A stretch of DNA of 64,000 bases from positions 467,001 to 531,000 of the forward strand of contig JADCRB010000010.1 in the NCBI GenBank assembly GCA_021464245.1, given 5' to 3'. Positions 47,853 through 64,000 of this stretch are shown in pieces; the first letter of the stretch is position 1, and each line of letters begins with the position of its first letter. The stretch is from Carallia brachiata (lineage: Eukaryota > Streptophyta > Magnoliopsida > Malpighiales > Rhizophoraceae). The notes beneath the pieces were generated by a model. It was not told the origin of the DNA. It ran no database searches and saw nothing but the letters and a program-made list of their open reading frames with translations. The translations under genes were made by a program, and so were the position numbers.

Positions 47853-47880
47853 TCTGTGCATCTCGGGGGTCTATTGCTAG
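47853..47880 (+). mobile_element. Helitron-like 3' terminus
   Basis: TCTGTGCATCTCGGGGGTC, a decayed short hairpin, is followed by TATTG and CTAG, then T. Plant Helitrons end in a hairpin about 10 bases before CTRR and insert at A|T. The matching 5' end was not located. Confidence 0.4.
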
Positions 47881-48231
47881 TATAATTATTATTGTTGAGT
47901 TACACACTAACATTTTTCCATCTCTTTAACGGTGTTTTAAAAATTTAATATACAAAAATAATTGTTTTATGTAATACATTTAGTATTATTTTAAAAAAAT
48001 AAAAAATTATGTTTCAGAAATTTTTATTTATATCAAATCTAAAATACCGTCAAGTTTACATAATGAATTCTGTGCAACAAGAGGATGAGACAAGACGATA
48101 ATATATTTCTCACATCAATAGTAAACTTAATTAGTACGTTAGATAATTGTGTTTTAAAGTGAGGATCTGTTATATTCGGTACAAAAAAATTCAGAATATA
48201 ATTTGTTACTTATAAAAGATAATCTTAGAAC

Positions 48232-48320
48232 AAGTAAGCGCTGATGTAGATGGTATGAGTCCGTCACCGCTTAATCAGAGGTCTCGAATTCAATTACTTG
48301 GGAATGTAATTGCGTTAAAT
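48232..48320 (+). repeat. tRNA-like (SINE-type) motif pair
   Basis: TGATGTAGATGGTATGAG (box A-like) and GAGGTCTCGAATTCAATTAC (box B-like) lie about 40 bases apart. No cloverleaf forms. Probable SINE relic. Confidence 0.35.
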
Positions 48321-51025
48321 ATTTACTGAAAGACTTTTGCTACCTTTTGAAATTCTGTGCAGATCAGTTCAAATTAGTCAATGAATGATCTTAGATTAAA
48401 AAAATAATCTTAAATTTAATAAAATAAAGTTATTTTTTTTTGTATATATTGATTTTGTTTAAAATGAGTCATAACACTCGTAACCCTCTCTTTTCCGAGA
48501 AAAAAAAAGAAAAAAGAAAAACAGGTGTTGAAGAAAAACGGCTTTTGAATAGGTGGGGACGTGGGGGTTGGAGAGGGAGAGCGGTGCATGAAGTGGAGCG
48601 GGGTAGGTGGGGCTGACTTGGACTTTCTCCCACTTTTGCACAGAAAAAACAATGCCCTTTTCAATAATAAAATTGACCCACTTGAGCTGTCTTTTCTTGA
48701 TGAAGACTTAATCAGGCCAGGGTCTGCTTGTAATTACGCTACATGCTTCCGTCGCTTCTTTTCTCTTCAATTTTAATCTCATTTGCTTGTAATTACACCC
48801 ATGTTTAGCCAGTTTGAGTCGGTGGAGAAAGCGCGGCGGCTTTGCTTCGCCTGATTTGCTTGCTTCGTGTTCTTATTATCTTTATTATTTGCGAAAAAGA
48901 AAAATATTCAAAATATAGAAAAAAAAAAAGAATACAATCAATGTTTAATTTACTGTGTGTCGTAATTTAATTGTAAATTTTGTATTACTGTATTTTTTTT
49001 TACTGTGTCCATTTTATGTGTAGATAGATATTGTCAACTACCTCTTGTCGAATTGGAATTTGGAAACCTAAAAATCAATATTTTTGACATCGCTTTTGCT
49101 TTTCTAAGGCAGAATTGGTGTCCTGCAGCGTCTCATCTAATTAGTAGGTTAGTCAGCTCATACAGTGTATATCAATTGATGCCTAAGTTTTGTACAGTAA
49201 ATCCGTGGAATAAACAAGTGCACTATCTTTTTATTGATAAATGCTGGGACAGAATTAATAAAAATAGAATTTTACTATATAGTTTAATTTTTAATAATAA
49301 TAAAATAGTTACGTAATTTATTTAATAGAATTTAGCTGCTTAATTTTTTAAAAAATTTTAATTATTTAATAACTCGTATCACTTTATTTCTATTTTATTA
49401 TTATCTAAGTATTGCTATATAGTATTTTTTATGAAAATATTATGCAAGGAGAGAAAATTGAAAGCCAAAAGAAAGAGTTTTGTCATTTGAGAGAGTCTGT
49501 GTTCAAAGTGTTGTTTGCTGTGTTTATTCAATTTTTTAAGTACAATGCACAACCACTTTATTCATTTTTCAAACGCAGCTCACTTAATTTTCCTTTTTCT
49601 ATCACATTTGATATTAAATTAATTCAATTCTAATAAAAAAGTATCTAATTATAAACTCCCTCCAAGTGGAAGTTCTAACAACGCAACTCGACAGAGTCTC
49701 TGTTTCCTTGTGTCTAATTTCACATCATCCATTGATATTTTTGTTTAGGACTCGATTTGGAAGATTGTGCGAGAATTATTCCATCACAGGGACGTCATAT
49801 ACAAACACGATGATTATTTAAGTTGCATTTCGAAGAGAGTTATTTATTCCATTAATTGAAGAATTAATATTAGATAATTTTAAATAGACGATAACAAATA
49901 CTCATACGGTCTCATCTAATAATTTTAATAATTTATTTATTTTTATTTTTTTTATAAATTTAATTATTCACTAAATTATATTATTTTATAACTATTTTAA
50001 AATTACGTAAGTAAAACTAACAAGTTTTTTTCTAATTCAAGTTCATCATATGTTCACGGGCTTTTTAATTAATGCCGGACCACCCACTGATCAACTATAC
50101 ATATATATTAAACGATTAGGTTGTTGTAGGTTCGTGCAATGTCCCGTTTAGTTAATTAAACAATGTCTCCAATCTCTAGTTGGTTGATGATAATTAAACA
50201 ACTAATCTTTCCAACTAGAATTGAAATATTTGTCTTTTTATAATATTAATAATATGCATAGCTGATCTATAATTACTCTTGTTTGTTGGAATGATAGTCC
50301 TCTTTAACCTCAAGATCTTTCGAATCGAAGCGAATATTTTTTTTTTTGTCAGACCTTATTGCATGTCTAATTATCAAAAACCCCTCATGACATTGATGTT
50401 TCAGGGCAACTGGAACATAACATGTTGGATTTGATGATCGAATGCCGGGGTTAATCCAAGAACCTTTGTTAGTGGGCACAAATTTTATATTAATAAATAT
50501 ATATAAAATGACAAAATAATCATTATATGGAGACAACAAAATTAAGAAATGACAAAATATGAATGATAGTGGGAGCACTAATAGGAAAAAATACCTATAG
50601 TTATATACATATATTTTTTCTTTCTTCAGTGGGGCAGTTGCCCCGCAAATTTTTGAGTATATTAACCCCTAAACGAATGTGCGTAGTGAACACTTAACTT
50701 AACTCTAAACGTTTTCTCAAGGGAATTAATATATGTTGGAGCAAACCTAGAAAAATGAAAGCAAAGCTTGAAGTTTGAAATTTAAAAAAAAAAAAAAAAG
50801 GCGAGTAACACAAGCAAGGGTAACGTAGGGGGTTAACGTGGTCCGAGTAAGGATGAATAATGTTAAAAGAATTATTGTTTAAGCTTGACTCAAAAAATTG
50901 GACTTTAATCTGCCTAAATAGGGATAGATATTCCAGTATCAGGTTAGGCGAGCCTTATCGCCCTTGCAGTTTGCACACACGCAGTATGACAGTTGGGTGA
51001 CATTTTGTGCATATGTTATTAAAAT

Positions 51026-52895
51026 TCACTATACGTATAATAACAATATTATAAATAGGTAGTTTAAAAAAACTTCTTCTTATTTGTAATTAAGTAATTA
51101 ATGAGTTTTAATTTTTGTAATTTTTTATGTTTTTATTTCTAATTATAATTTGTAAAAAAAATTAATAAATTTTAACTTTTGAAATTTTTTTATATTTTTA
51201 TCTCTAATTATAATTTGTAAAATTCTAAAAGTAATATATTAACATTAATAACAATTTCAATGCTCCCTCAATCTTTTTGTTTTATTTTTTTTCCTGACTA
51301 ATAAAAGGACATGGCGGTTTTGCGTTGATCATTTACTAAGCTTCTAAATAAAAAAATATATGCAAGTCATTTCTTAACAATAATGGTTTTTTTTTTCCTG
51401 CAAAAGAATGAAAATAATGAAAGAGATAAAATTGAATGCAAGATTGGTAAGATTGGTAAGACGTAAAATTGAATGCTTTACAGTTGAGGTAGCTTGGTAA
51501 GAGGTAAAATTGAATGCTCTTACTCTTGGTACAAGATTGATTATGGCTAAACAAACCCAAAATTAACATGTTGTGGCTCCTTGCAACGAGCATAATGCAT
51601 GATCGAACAAATTTATTATTAAAATGTCCTTCCACGGTAATGGGGTCTGGGGACCTAGATATTATCAAACCTTCATTTGTGGATAGATAATGAAATGAGA
51701 ATAACCTTTTGCATTAGAGCAAGTTGAATGTATTTGCTTTCTTTCTAATTTTGATTACTAATTTCTCATAAGTTTGCATAATATGAAATGTCATGCACGT
51801 TTCTTTTAAGTTAATTCAAAACCCAATAATATTATTCACGACTAACAATTTTGAAGAAAACCTAATAATAGTCATGTTTAAAAATGGATTACAGTAACAC
51901 GAGCTCACCTATTTGAGCTATTTGAGTTGTATAGGAATTTATTAGGATTGAAGTATCTATTTGAGCTCATCAACGATTACTAATTTTCTTTTTTGTTTCT
52001 TTTGCATGCTCAATTATCAGAATCATGGGTATAGAGGTTTATGAATTGGCAGCTAAAAAGCTCGAGTACTTCCCTTCAATGGTGGCGCGACAACAAAGAA
52101 GATTAGGGAGTTTACCCCTATTATCAAATTCATATTTTTAGTAACTAATTGCGACAATTGCCAAAATCCTAAACAATTAAACAACAAACAGCTATAATTA
52201 TTGCACCATTAACTTTGCAATTCTCAAAATTAAGTTGTCCCCATTTTACTTTGAGGCAATTATTTTCGTTTTCATACATAACTCATATTTACCATAATTA
52301 TTATCGTCTATACAAGTAATTGACTTAATAACACACAATTAAGGTTATTTAACCGCCCTACGCGAATACTAAGTACATATGAAGCAGTGAACCTACAATA
52401 AAAATGGAGAATGTTGTGAAATATTCGACAACACAGGTAGTGAGTTAAATATTTAAATGCTAATTTAATTTCTTAAAATCACTATAATTGCCCATGAAAA
52501 ATATTGTAGTTTGTATGGGGTAATTTCATTTAGTTATTATTTAATGCAAATTATTATCAAAAGGAAAGTTTGAGTTTATAAAATGATTATATTTTCATTT
52601 AGACAGATTGAGATTAAGAGGAAGAAACAAATATTCAAATAATGAAAAGAGAATAATTATAGTATAATTATCATATCTTTAAGTTTTTAAATTTTCAATT
52701 AGATCTAACATTTTTTATTTTAATATTCATTTATGTATGTAGTTTAAAAGAAAGTTTGAGATTATAACATGATTATATTTTTTTGGTTTTACATTTTCAA
52801 TTGTATATGTATATAACATTGCAAAATTAATTTTTTCAATTAAAATTATGTAAGAAAAAATATCTAAGTCGCATGAAGTGCGGGCCATATCCTAG
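51026..52895 (+). mobile_element. Candidate non-autonomous Helitron
   Basis: The right end has the hairpin CGCATGAAGTGCG (52870-52882), then GGCCATATC and CTAG (52892-52895), the layout of a Helitron 3' end. However, the next base is A, not the expected T. The left end TCACTATACGTATAATAAC begins with TC, and the following 400 bp recur at 52955, where a similar TC start is seen. No Rep/helicase gene is present. This is an inference from termini only. Confidence 0.35.
51038..51429 (+). repeat. 395-bp direct repeat, copy 1
   Basis: Matches 52955-53352 over its whole length, including TAATAACAATATTATAAATA, TTCAATGCTCCCTCAATC, TATGCAAGTCATTTCTTAAC and GCAAAAGAATGAAAATAATG. Each copy also has an internal twofold repeat of about 70 bp (TTTCTAATTATAATTTGTAA and TCTCTAATTATAATTTGTAA). 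Confidence 0.9.
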
Positions 52896-52954
52896 ACCAA
52901 AAAAAAAAAAAATCTAAGTTACATAAATAATCTAATATAATATCTAATCTAATT

Positions 52955-53352
52955 TAATAACAATATTATAAATAAGTAGTTTAGAGAAAACTTCCCCTTA
53001 TTTGTAGTTAAATAATATCAATGATTTTTAAATTTTGTAATTTTGTAATTTTTATCTTTAATTATAATTTGTAAAAACAATTAATGAGTTTTAACTTTTG
53101 AATTTTTTTTATATTTTTATCCCTAATTATAATTTGTAAAATTCTAAAAGTAATATGTTAGCATTAATAACCATTTCAATGCTCCCTCAATCAATTCGTT
53201 TTTTTTTTTTTTCAGGCTAATAAAATGAAACGAGGGTTTTGCATTAATCATTCACTAAGTCTCTAAATAAAAAAATATATATGCAAGTCATTTCTTAACA
53301 ATTATGGTTATTTTTTTTTCTTGCAAAAGAATGAAAATAATGAAAGAGATAA
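52955..53352 (+). repeat. 395-bp direct repeat, copy 2
   Basis: Partner of 51038-51429, same orientation, 1.92 kb away start to start. The pair lacks TG...CA ends, a primer site and a purine tract, so it does not look like an LTR pair. Confidence 0.9.
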
Positions 53353-53460
53353 TAGGACTATAAAATTATACTTTTAAAAATAAAGTAAAGGAGACTAATA
53401 TTTAAATTTAATTCATCTTCTTTTTAGATTGCATGTCATATCTATTTATTTATTTATTTA

Positions 53461-54860
53461 TCTATATATATAAAGAAGAAGCAAATGGGAAGCTGAGGGA
53501 AAATTTTCCCTAATCTTAGGCTGCTACTGAGCATAACTCTACAATTTCTCTCAATTTATTTTTTCTCAAAAATTACCAACTATTTATTCAAAAAAAAAAA
53601 AGAATCATTTCCTTTTCCCAAACTTACGATACTGTCCAAGAAATAGTAGAACCATTTCTTTCTTCGAAGCTCACGTTCTAACCCACTAAAATGCCTAAAA
53701 TTGTATATAACTGTTGAATTCCTCATAATTGTCATCATTTTCCTCTTTAATGACCCGTTCAATGTCCATTTGCTTTCCGATTATATATGTTTTTTTTTTC
53801 ATATAGTACATTTCCCTACCATTTACATTCACATAGTTCTCTAGGCTTCTTTCCCTATTCTTATGTTGTGTTTTCATTTTTTGAATTAAAAATAATTTTA
53901 TAAGTGTATCTTAATTTTATGTTCAATTTTGAATACAGTAATATCTGATTTGTTTTTGGATTCCAGACACAAACAACTTGGAAGGTGAAAAATATAAGTT
54001 CCAACATTTTTTTCCCTTTTTTTTTTCTAGCATATAATTTGCAAGTATTCCTTCTATCTTTTTGATTAGTTTTAAAATTACAGCTGTTGACTTTTTTTTT
54101 ATGAAACATTGAAATCAACGAGCATCATACAAAAATTTGACTTCACATCATTGGTGAAAAAACTCTGGATTAATAATCAGCATGCAGAGAAGTTACTGCT
54201 TCAATTGGCATAGACAAAGAATAAGGAAGCTTGCTATATAATAGGAGTATAAGCTTTCTTCAACCGAGAAGAGTACAGGAAAGGTTTATATTATTTACAT
54301 TAAATAGCCATGATACTCTTACCACACCATCTATATGCAAAATGTGTAGCACTAATATCAAACAATGATATTAATAAAGTCAAGCTTACCACACCATGAT
54401 ATGCAAAATGTGTAACACTAATGTCAAACAATGATAATAATGATATGCAAAATGTGATACTCTTACCACATCATGTAAGGACAGTACTCAAGATGCATCC
54501 AAAAAAGCTACATATGATAGAATTGCGCAATCAATTTTGAGATATGATTGAAGATCGGTCCACACGACATATTAAATGAGTTATACTGTGTCAAAAGAAA
54601 AGCAACCGTTATTGGAGAAAACTCTATTCCGATATTGAATTTATAAGAGAAAAAAAAAATATTAAAATTGAATAAAGAATTGTTTAATCACTGAGCAGTT
54701 TTCGAGTACAATAAAATTACAATTAATAAAAGCGAATATTCCACGTGAAAAGTAGAAGCCTCAAAAAATAATTCACTAAAAAATTTGATACTATTCAAAT
54801 TATCAATACTAATACAAAAAAATAATAAAACTCGTGCAATGCACGAACGTTTATCGTGTG
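53461..54860 (+). mobile_element. Second Helitron-like segment
   Basis: The left part starts near TCTATATATATAAAGAAGAAG after an (ATTT)n run, similar to plant Helitron 5' ends. The right part has CGTGCAATGCACG (54833-54845), a palindrome of the kind found near Helitron 3' ends, but no CTRR is evident downstream before a TG/TA microsatellite. Tentative. Confidence 0.25.
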
Positions 54861-54890
54861 TGTATGTGTGTGTATATATATTTATATATA
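54856..54890. repeat. (TG)n/(TA)n microsatellite
   Basis: GTGTGTGTATGTGTGTGTAT followed by TATATATTTATATATA. Confidence 0.85.
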
Positions 54891-56720
54891 CAAAGGAAAA
54901 ATCACTTAGTTGACATGATAAGTATTAGATTCTCGAGTCAAAAATAGCCTTTTGGCCGTTGACATCCTTATTTAAGTTCTCTCATTAAAAGGACTCACGA
55001 CCGAAGAACTACTATACTTAAAACAGACATCTTCTAAATCTAATTACAGTATTAATGAGTCTTAAACTTACGTACTGCGTTTACACTGAGTATCCCTATT
55101 ATAAGGGGAAGCGTTGGTACGAGAACTCGAATTTAAATTAATACTGTGAGAGATATGTTAAAATACAACTAAACTATCAGCTCCGACAATAAAATTCAAT
55201 ATATTTTAATTGTACCATTAAATTCATGAGTATTCACAATTTTTCAATTCGAAAATTGAACTTTAGTTGGTGGTACAAAAAAGCATGCTTATTTTTCAAC
55301 TAGATAAATATATTCTGTGATACCGATATAAGTACAACAGCATAATATTCATAAGTCACAAGTTACAGACAATGGGGACCTCAGTACCTATTTGGTTTAT
55401 CTCAACCGAATTGGGTGATATAAGAAAATTATTTTTTTTTAAAGATTAATATTTATAAAATCATAATTTTTTAGGTAAATTAATTAATATGATATTACTT
55501 TGAAAATTTTATAATTTAGTTTTTGTATAAATTTTTTCTAACAAATTTACCATTCTGCATAATTTAATAGTGGAATTCGTTAAACGTAGTGACTTATCGC
55601 GATAATGTGTAACTGATGCTAATATATAATATAAAAGTATGATAACTAAAAAATCACGTCAGATGAAAAAAATGACCATTAAACTCGATACGTGATTGTT
55701 TGAAAAAGTTTATACGGAATTTAAATTATGAAATTTTAAAAGTAACGATATATTTATTAATTTATAAAAAGAAATCATCATTTTTTTTATATTAACCTTT
55801 TTTAATTAGAGAAAATGTCCAAAATACTGACGCAGAAGGTAAAAAGAGCACATAGATAACAATGCATTGAATGACAAGGTTTGGTAAGTAAACCACAGAC
55901 TTATTGAAGAGGGATTTCTAAACATATTACTGGAAAAATGATGATAAAAAATATTTGCAAACTGCATATATGTGTGGATGGACTTGACCTGGGTCCAATT
56001 TTTGGTTTAAACTCACGGTTCCTGCTTTGATTATGGGTTGTATAGAGACTAAGGTTGGTAATTTTAAGTATTAATTTAAGTAATTATCACTTTTGTCGAT
56101 TAAAAATATGAATATAAATTTGACTATTACTATGTCTTTTTTTCCTTCACCATTGTATAGGTTTAAACTTTTTTTTTTGTTTGAGACCGTCCAGTATTTA
56201 GTCTAATTAATTGACTAATCTGAATCGATTCAGACAGAATTTCAGAGTGCGGTAAAAGTTTAAATCTTAAAAAAAGAAAAAAGTGCAGGGTTGGTACTCA
56301 AATAAAGATCGCCGGGATTATTTTTTTTTTAATTTAAAAGAGGGAGGATTAAGAAGCATTAATTATTCTTTCAAAATACATGCAGCATTAATTATTCGGC
56401 TGGTAGAAAAGCTTAATTAGCGAATCAAGCCGGCTCGGATAAGCGGCAAATTAGTAGGTGAAGCGAGTCATTAAATTAAAAAATCAATGAAATCAAAATT
56501 ACCTAGACTTCTACACCTCCATATAAAGACAAGAAGACAATGAAAATACACAAAAAATAAAAACAAACCTTTCTGCTTCTCGGAGACGGAATTCCAAAAG
56601 TACCCTCAGGCCTCAACTACCGCCACCACGACGTCTGCCAAGATTCAAAGAACTCTACCAGACACACCAAGTGGGCCCAATGTCCTCTTCTTCTCCTAAC
56701 CCCCAAATGAGATCTTACGT
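54891..56720. other. Intergenic and distal upstream region of the DAHP synthase gene
   Basis: AT-rich to about 56560, then less so. No gene or bounded element found. The last about 150 bases probably hold the proximal promoter of the next gene. Confidence 0.6.
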
Positions 56721-56727
56721 TATAAAA
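56721..56727 (+). promoter_or_regulatory. TATA box of the DAHP synthase gene
   Basis: TATAAAA preceded by CGT, 191 bases before the start codon. It predicts a transcription start near 56750-56755 and a leader of about 165 nt. Confidence 0.65.
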
Positions 56728-56917
56728 ACCCTTCTAGCATCGTTTTCTGTCTCTTCAGGGACATCCCTTTAGAAAGAAACTGCTAGTTTGGAGTTGCTCC
56801 GTTTCAGATTGAATTGAAGGCAAACCAAACGAGAAAACCCAAGTAAAAGGAAGGGTTAGGCGACCAAACAAGAATTGCTGCCAAAACCCAAAAACAGAAA
56901 AAAATAAACAAAAAAAA

Positions 56918-60996
<4,079 letters not shown>

Positions 60997-61155
60997 AATG
61001 GCTGCCAATGGCCTCGCAAATATGTTTGTTCTTTTTTACTAAGCTATTACTGCCTGTGTTGATGGTTCTTTTGTAATTTTGCCTTTATCGTGGGCATCTG
61101 TTGTATGTTTATACCGGACGACAATCGTGGCTTAAGACTTTGAGGAACCAAAAGG

Positions 61156-61161
61156 AATAAA
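61156..61161 (+). other. Likely poly(A) signal of the DAHP synthase gene
   Basis: AATAAA 160 bases after the stop codon, in GGAATAAAGAAAAG. Confidence 0.6.
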
Positions 61162-62563
61162 GAAAAGACTGCATGTTTAATCTTACAGCATGAGAGTTAG
61201 GTCAGTTGCGTTAATATATAATGATTTGTGAGCCCTCAAGGTGGGGGCAGGTGGTTAAGTGGGCAAGATTTGGTCTAACAAGTCGTAAATTCGAATCTTA
61301 ATCTTAGTTGCTGCTTTCGGTAAGGTGATTTATTTACGTCTCAAGGTTTCATTATGTAGAAGTGTCATAAGCTTTAGCAATGACGTCGGCGCGGTGAGGA
61401 TGCCTCTAGATGTGAGTGAATGCATTGGATATAATATTCTGGGATTCAGACCTATTTTATAGGAAAAGAAAATGATTTGTGAACTATGCAAGCTGATCTT
61501 AAATTTGGCTTTGCCAAGTAGTGCCAACTCCTCGAGGACTCCTAAATTGACGGGACCATCCCACAGATGATTTGTATGCAAAGCCAGCCATGACTTGAGA
61601 GATTGAACAATTGGCGCATTGCAATTAGATGAAAAATTGTGCAAGATGCAAAAGGAAATGAAACTCAAAATTTAAAAATAGTACGTGCGTTACCCTCTCG
61701 AGTTAAACATGATTATTAAACTGCTACTTCCTTGTCTTTGGCATAACAACGTAATATCTTCCAACAGAAAGGGCGGCCAGAAGTGAGACTTTGCTTCCAA
61801 ATTAATGTATGCGTGTAGATATAATCACGTTACAAGGGTTAAAAGTGAATTTCAGGCCACGCTCTTGCTACGAATTGAGGCTATCTGCATTGGTTTGGAT
61901 TTGAAACCACTCCATTTCCTTCCTTTTATGGTCATGGGAGAGGATATTTAGAAGAGGTGATTGTCGAACTCTCGACCTCTTCTATGATATAGTGTCAGTT
62001 CACTCGGTCGCTTTTAATTTAAGGGAGAACAAAAGAACAAGAAGAAAAAAAAAGGCCTCGGGCTTCAGGACACCAGGCCCAATTAAGCCCACAAAAAACA
62101 GACGCGCTGACCTGCATCTTCATGCCACAAAGCCGTGTTTTGCTACTCATGGATCTGGAACGCCTTGTAGTTTTCTAAAGCCTTAATAAGGAAATCGACT
62201 ACTTATAGGCCTTAATAGTTTTTCTTAGGTGTGACTAAATTTAGGTTGTTTTGGTATAAATTCTGTCATAATTATTTAAATATTCACATTATTAAAAAAT
62301 AAATTATATATTTTTTGAGGGGTTGTCGCGACACTATCCTAAGTTTTCTAATTTTTTACCAAAAAAAAAGGAAAATTGACTTCCGTTTGCGCGTGGCGTG
62401 AATCTTGCGAGCGCGCACACGGTTTCGATAACCGACTTAAAAATTAGCATCATCCACGCGCCAAGAGTCACGCAACAAGCCTAATTAAAGGCGCGCTCCC
62501 TTCATTTTTTCTGCCAAATTAATTACTTGTTTGTTTATTCCAAACCACAGGCAAAGAAAGCGC
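61162..62563. other. Intergenic, no gene seen
   Basis: Spacer between two plus-strand genes. It includes a tRNA-like segment at 61228-61292 and a GC-richer block at 62380-62500 (GCGCGTGGCGTG, GCGCGCACACGG) that is probably the distal promoter of the JMJ21-like gene. Open frames here are short and unlike known proteins. Confidence 0.55.
61228..61292 (+). repeat. tRNA-like (SINE-type) motif pair
   Basis: GTGGTTAAGTGGGCAAG (box A-like) and AAATTCGAATCTTAATC (box B-like) are about 35 bases apart, close to tRNA spacing, but acceptor and anticodon stems do not form. Probable SINE relic. Confidence 0.4.
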
Positions 62564-62570
62564 TATAAAA
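62564..62570 (+). promoter_or_regulatory. TATA box of the JMJ21-like gene
   Basis: TATAAAA in GCGCTATAAAAACCC, only 47 bases before the ATG. A start site about 30 bases downstream would leave a leader of roughly 15 nt. Confidence 0.6.
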
Positions 62571-62610
62571 ACCCAAACCACAAAGGCTTCAAAATTTCTA
62601 TTTTACCCCA

Positions 62611-64000
62611 ATGGAGAATCCTCAGGCTCAGGCTTCCGCCGTGAAAGATTGCCGGCCGGACGCTCTGGGCAACCTGAAAGTCCTCCCCGACGAACTCATC
62701 TGCTCTATTTTGGAGTACCTCTCTCCTCGGGACGTCGCTCGTCTCTCTTGCGTTAGCAGGTTCGTTTTCTTTTGCCTTTTTGTTTTTTGTAAGTTTCAAT
62801 TCACTGTCGTAATGTTAATTCTCTGCATTTCTTTTTAATTAATTTTAGAAAATTTAGTCGATGGCCTACGGAAATAAATTATTTTAATTTATTTTTCCCT
62901 TTAAATCCTCAGAAACCTTTTACCTGTACCGTTAACTGTGTATGTATTTCCACATATATATAATTATTGAGATAATTTTCATGTGTCTATAGTAATGTAT
63001 AATTTTTTTTTTTTGTTTTTTTTTTGTAATTAAAGAAAACATAAAAAAGCAGAAAATTACAGAGCTGCAAAGCTGGCCAAAATAATTGTAGATTCATTTT
63101 TTCATTTCTATTTTCTTGATTTGCAGTGTGATGCACATATTCTGCAATGAGGAACCGCTCTGGATGAGTTTATGTCTTAACAGAGCAGATGGTCCGCTTC
63201 GATATGAAGGCTCTTGGAAGAAAACTACGCTGAAATTGTACGTGTCCGAATTCGGGATTTCAGATTGGCTGTTGTTGACATTGTTTGCTAGGATTCTAAA
63301 TTAGTGGCTTTTGTTGTAGTTTTTATTCATTGATTTTTAATTTCCTGGTGCACACTTGTTTTCTGTTTTTGATGTGCAGAGAGAATGTGCCTGAGGAATT
63401 CAAAGAAGTGTGCGGAAAATCACTACATTTTGATGGTATATTATTACATCATATTTCTTTGTTTTTGTGTTGTGATGGTGATTTCCGGGGACGGTTATTT
63501 TGCTCATGCTTGTTCGTTGTCTTTGCAGGATTCAACTCGTTGTTCTTATACAGAAGATTATATAGGTGCTACACCACATTAGACGGATTTTCTTTTGATG
63601 GTGGTAATGTGGAAAGAAAGGAGCATATTTCCCCGGAAGAGTTCTACAACCAGGATGATGGGAGTAAACCTGTACGTGAAAAAGAATTGATTTCTGGATT
63701 CTACAAAGAATTTTTCACTTGCTACAAGTTACTACGTGTATATATTGTCGCTTTGAGTCCTTTTTTTTTTTTTGAAAATTTATTGCACATGCTCCTATGT
63801 CTGAGGTTTCACTCATTAGAGTTATTGGTCTTTTATAGTTTTAAAATCTTTCAATTTTTCGCTCATAGAGTTAATTTCCAAATTACATGTCAGGTTTTAC
63901 TTACTGGATTGGCTGATACTTGGCCAGCTAGGAAGACATGGACAGTTGACCAACTATCAATTAAATATGGAGATACAGCATTTAGAATTTCTCAAAGGAG
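62611..64000 (+). CDS. JMJ21: F-box and JmjC domain protein (JMJ21-like), 5' part, cut by the right edge
   Basis: Matches the plant proteins that join an N-terminal F-box to a JmjC hydroxylase/demethylase-type domain (Arabidopsis At1g78280). Five exons are visible: 62611-62759, 63127-63237, 63380-63435, 63529-63671 and 63894 to the window end, all with GT-AG borders that keep the frame. The F-box is at residues 22-55 (LKVLPDELICSILEYLSPRD, VARLSCVSS). Then come FCNEEPLWMSLCL (about 54-66), YEGSWKKTTL, LFLYRRLYRCYTTLDGF, ISPEEFYNQDD and VLLTGLADTWPARKTWTVDQ. The last block is the entry to the JmjC fold, so the Fe(II)/2-oxoglutarate site lies beyond the window. The ATG is the first in frame after the TATA box. 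The family is clear; its biochemical substrate is not established from sequence. Confidence 0.9.

Larger units (their letters stand above)
47000..51025. other. Intergenic, no gene seen
   Basis: AT-rich spacer. GC-richer islands at 47150-47290 and 48540-48860 have short open frames without recognisable domains. A Helitron-like end and a tRNA-like motif within this stretch are listed separately. Confidence 0.6.

Noticed and set aside
51038..53352. Reading the 395-bp direct repeats as an LTR pair
   Set aside because: No TG...CA ends, no primer site after copy 1, no purine tract before copy 2.

Overview
This is nuclear DNA of a flowering plant, most likely a eudicot; I cannot name the species. 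The evidence is spliced genes with GT-AG introns, plant-specific gene families (type I MADS-box, a plant-type plastid DAHP synthase, an FBW2-like F-box protein, an F-box/JmjC protein), very AT-rich intergenic DNA, and plant-type Copia and Tat-like Gypsy retrotransposons, MITEs and Helitron-like ends. No bacterial, organellar or viral gene set is present.

Layout, left to right. Bases 1-2520 hold a decayed Copia retrotransposon on the minus strand that runs off the left edge. It abuts a broken EXORDIUM-like fragment (about 2530-2745). Bases 2750-15260 are gene-poor and full of repeats: a Tourist-like MITE, a foldback element whose arms are themselves duplicated, a second and more complete EXORDIUM-like pseudogene (10449-11365), a Mutator-type MITE with a clear 10-bp target duplication, another MITE, and a 2-kb non-coding LTR element. 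Next come two tail-to-tail genes: a PP2A activator (PTPA, plus, 15881-18287) and a single-exon type I MADS-box gene (minus, 19435-20436). After an AT-rich gap comes an FBW2-like F-box gene (plus, 27420-28751) with a long, probably intron-containing leader and a 50-bp tandem duplication across its splice donor. Bases 31650-41695 are an old Tat-like Ty3/Gypsy element on the minus strand, with recognisable gag, protease, RT, two RNase H modules and integrase, all interrupted by stops. Bases 41700-56700 hold only MITEs, microsatellites, a 395-bp direct repeat and several Helitron-like termini. The right end has a complete five-exon plastid DAHP synthase gene (plus, 56918-60996) and the first five exons of a JMJ21-like F-box/JmjC gene (plus, from 62611), cut by the right edge.

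The five live genes are unrelated in pathway: phosphatase regulation, reproductive-type transcription factor, ubiquitin ligase adaptor, shikimate entry enzyme, and putative hydroxylase/demethylase. They are independently transcribed, as is normal in plants. I see no gene cluster, CRISPR array, tRNA or rRNA gene. The most interesting material is structural: the FBW2 splice-site duplication, the 7-nt last coding exon of PTPA, the foldback element, the two EXORDIUM relics, and the stacked Helitron-like repeats. I did not find a convincing new biological system.
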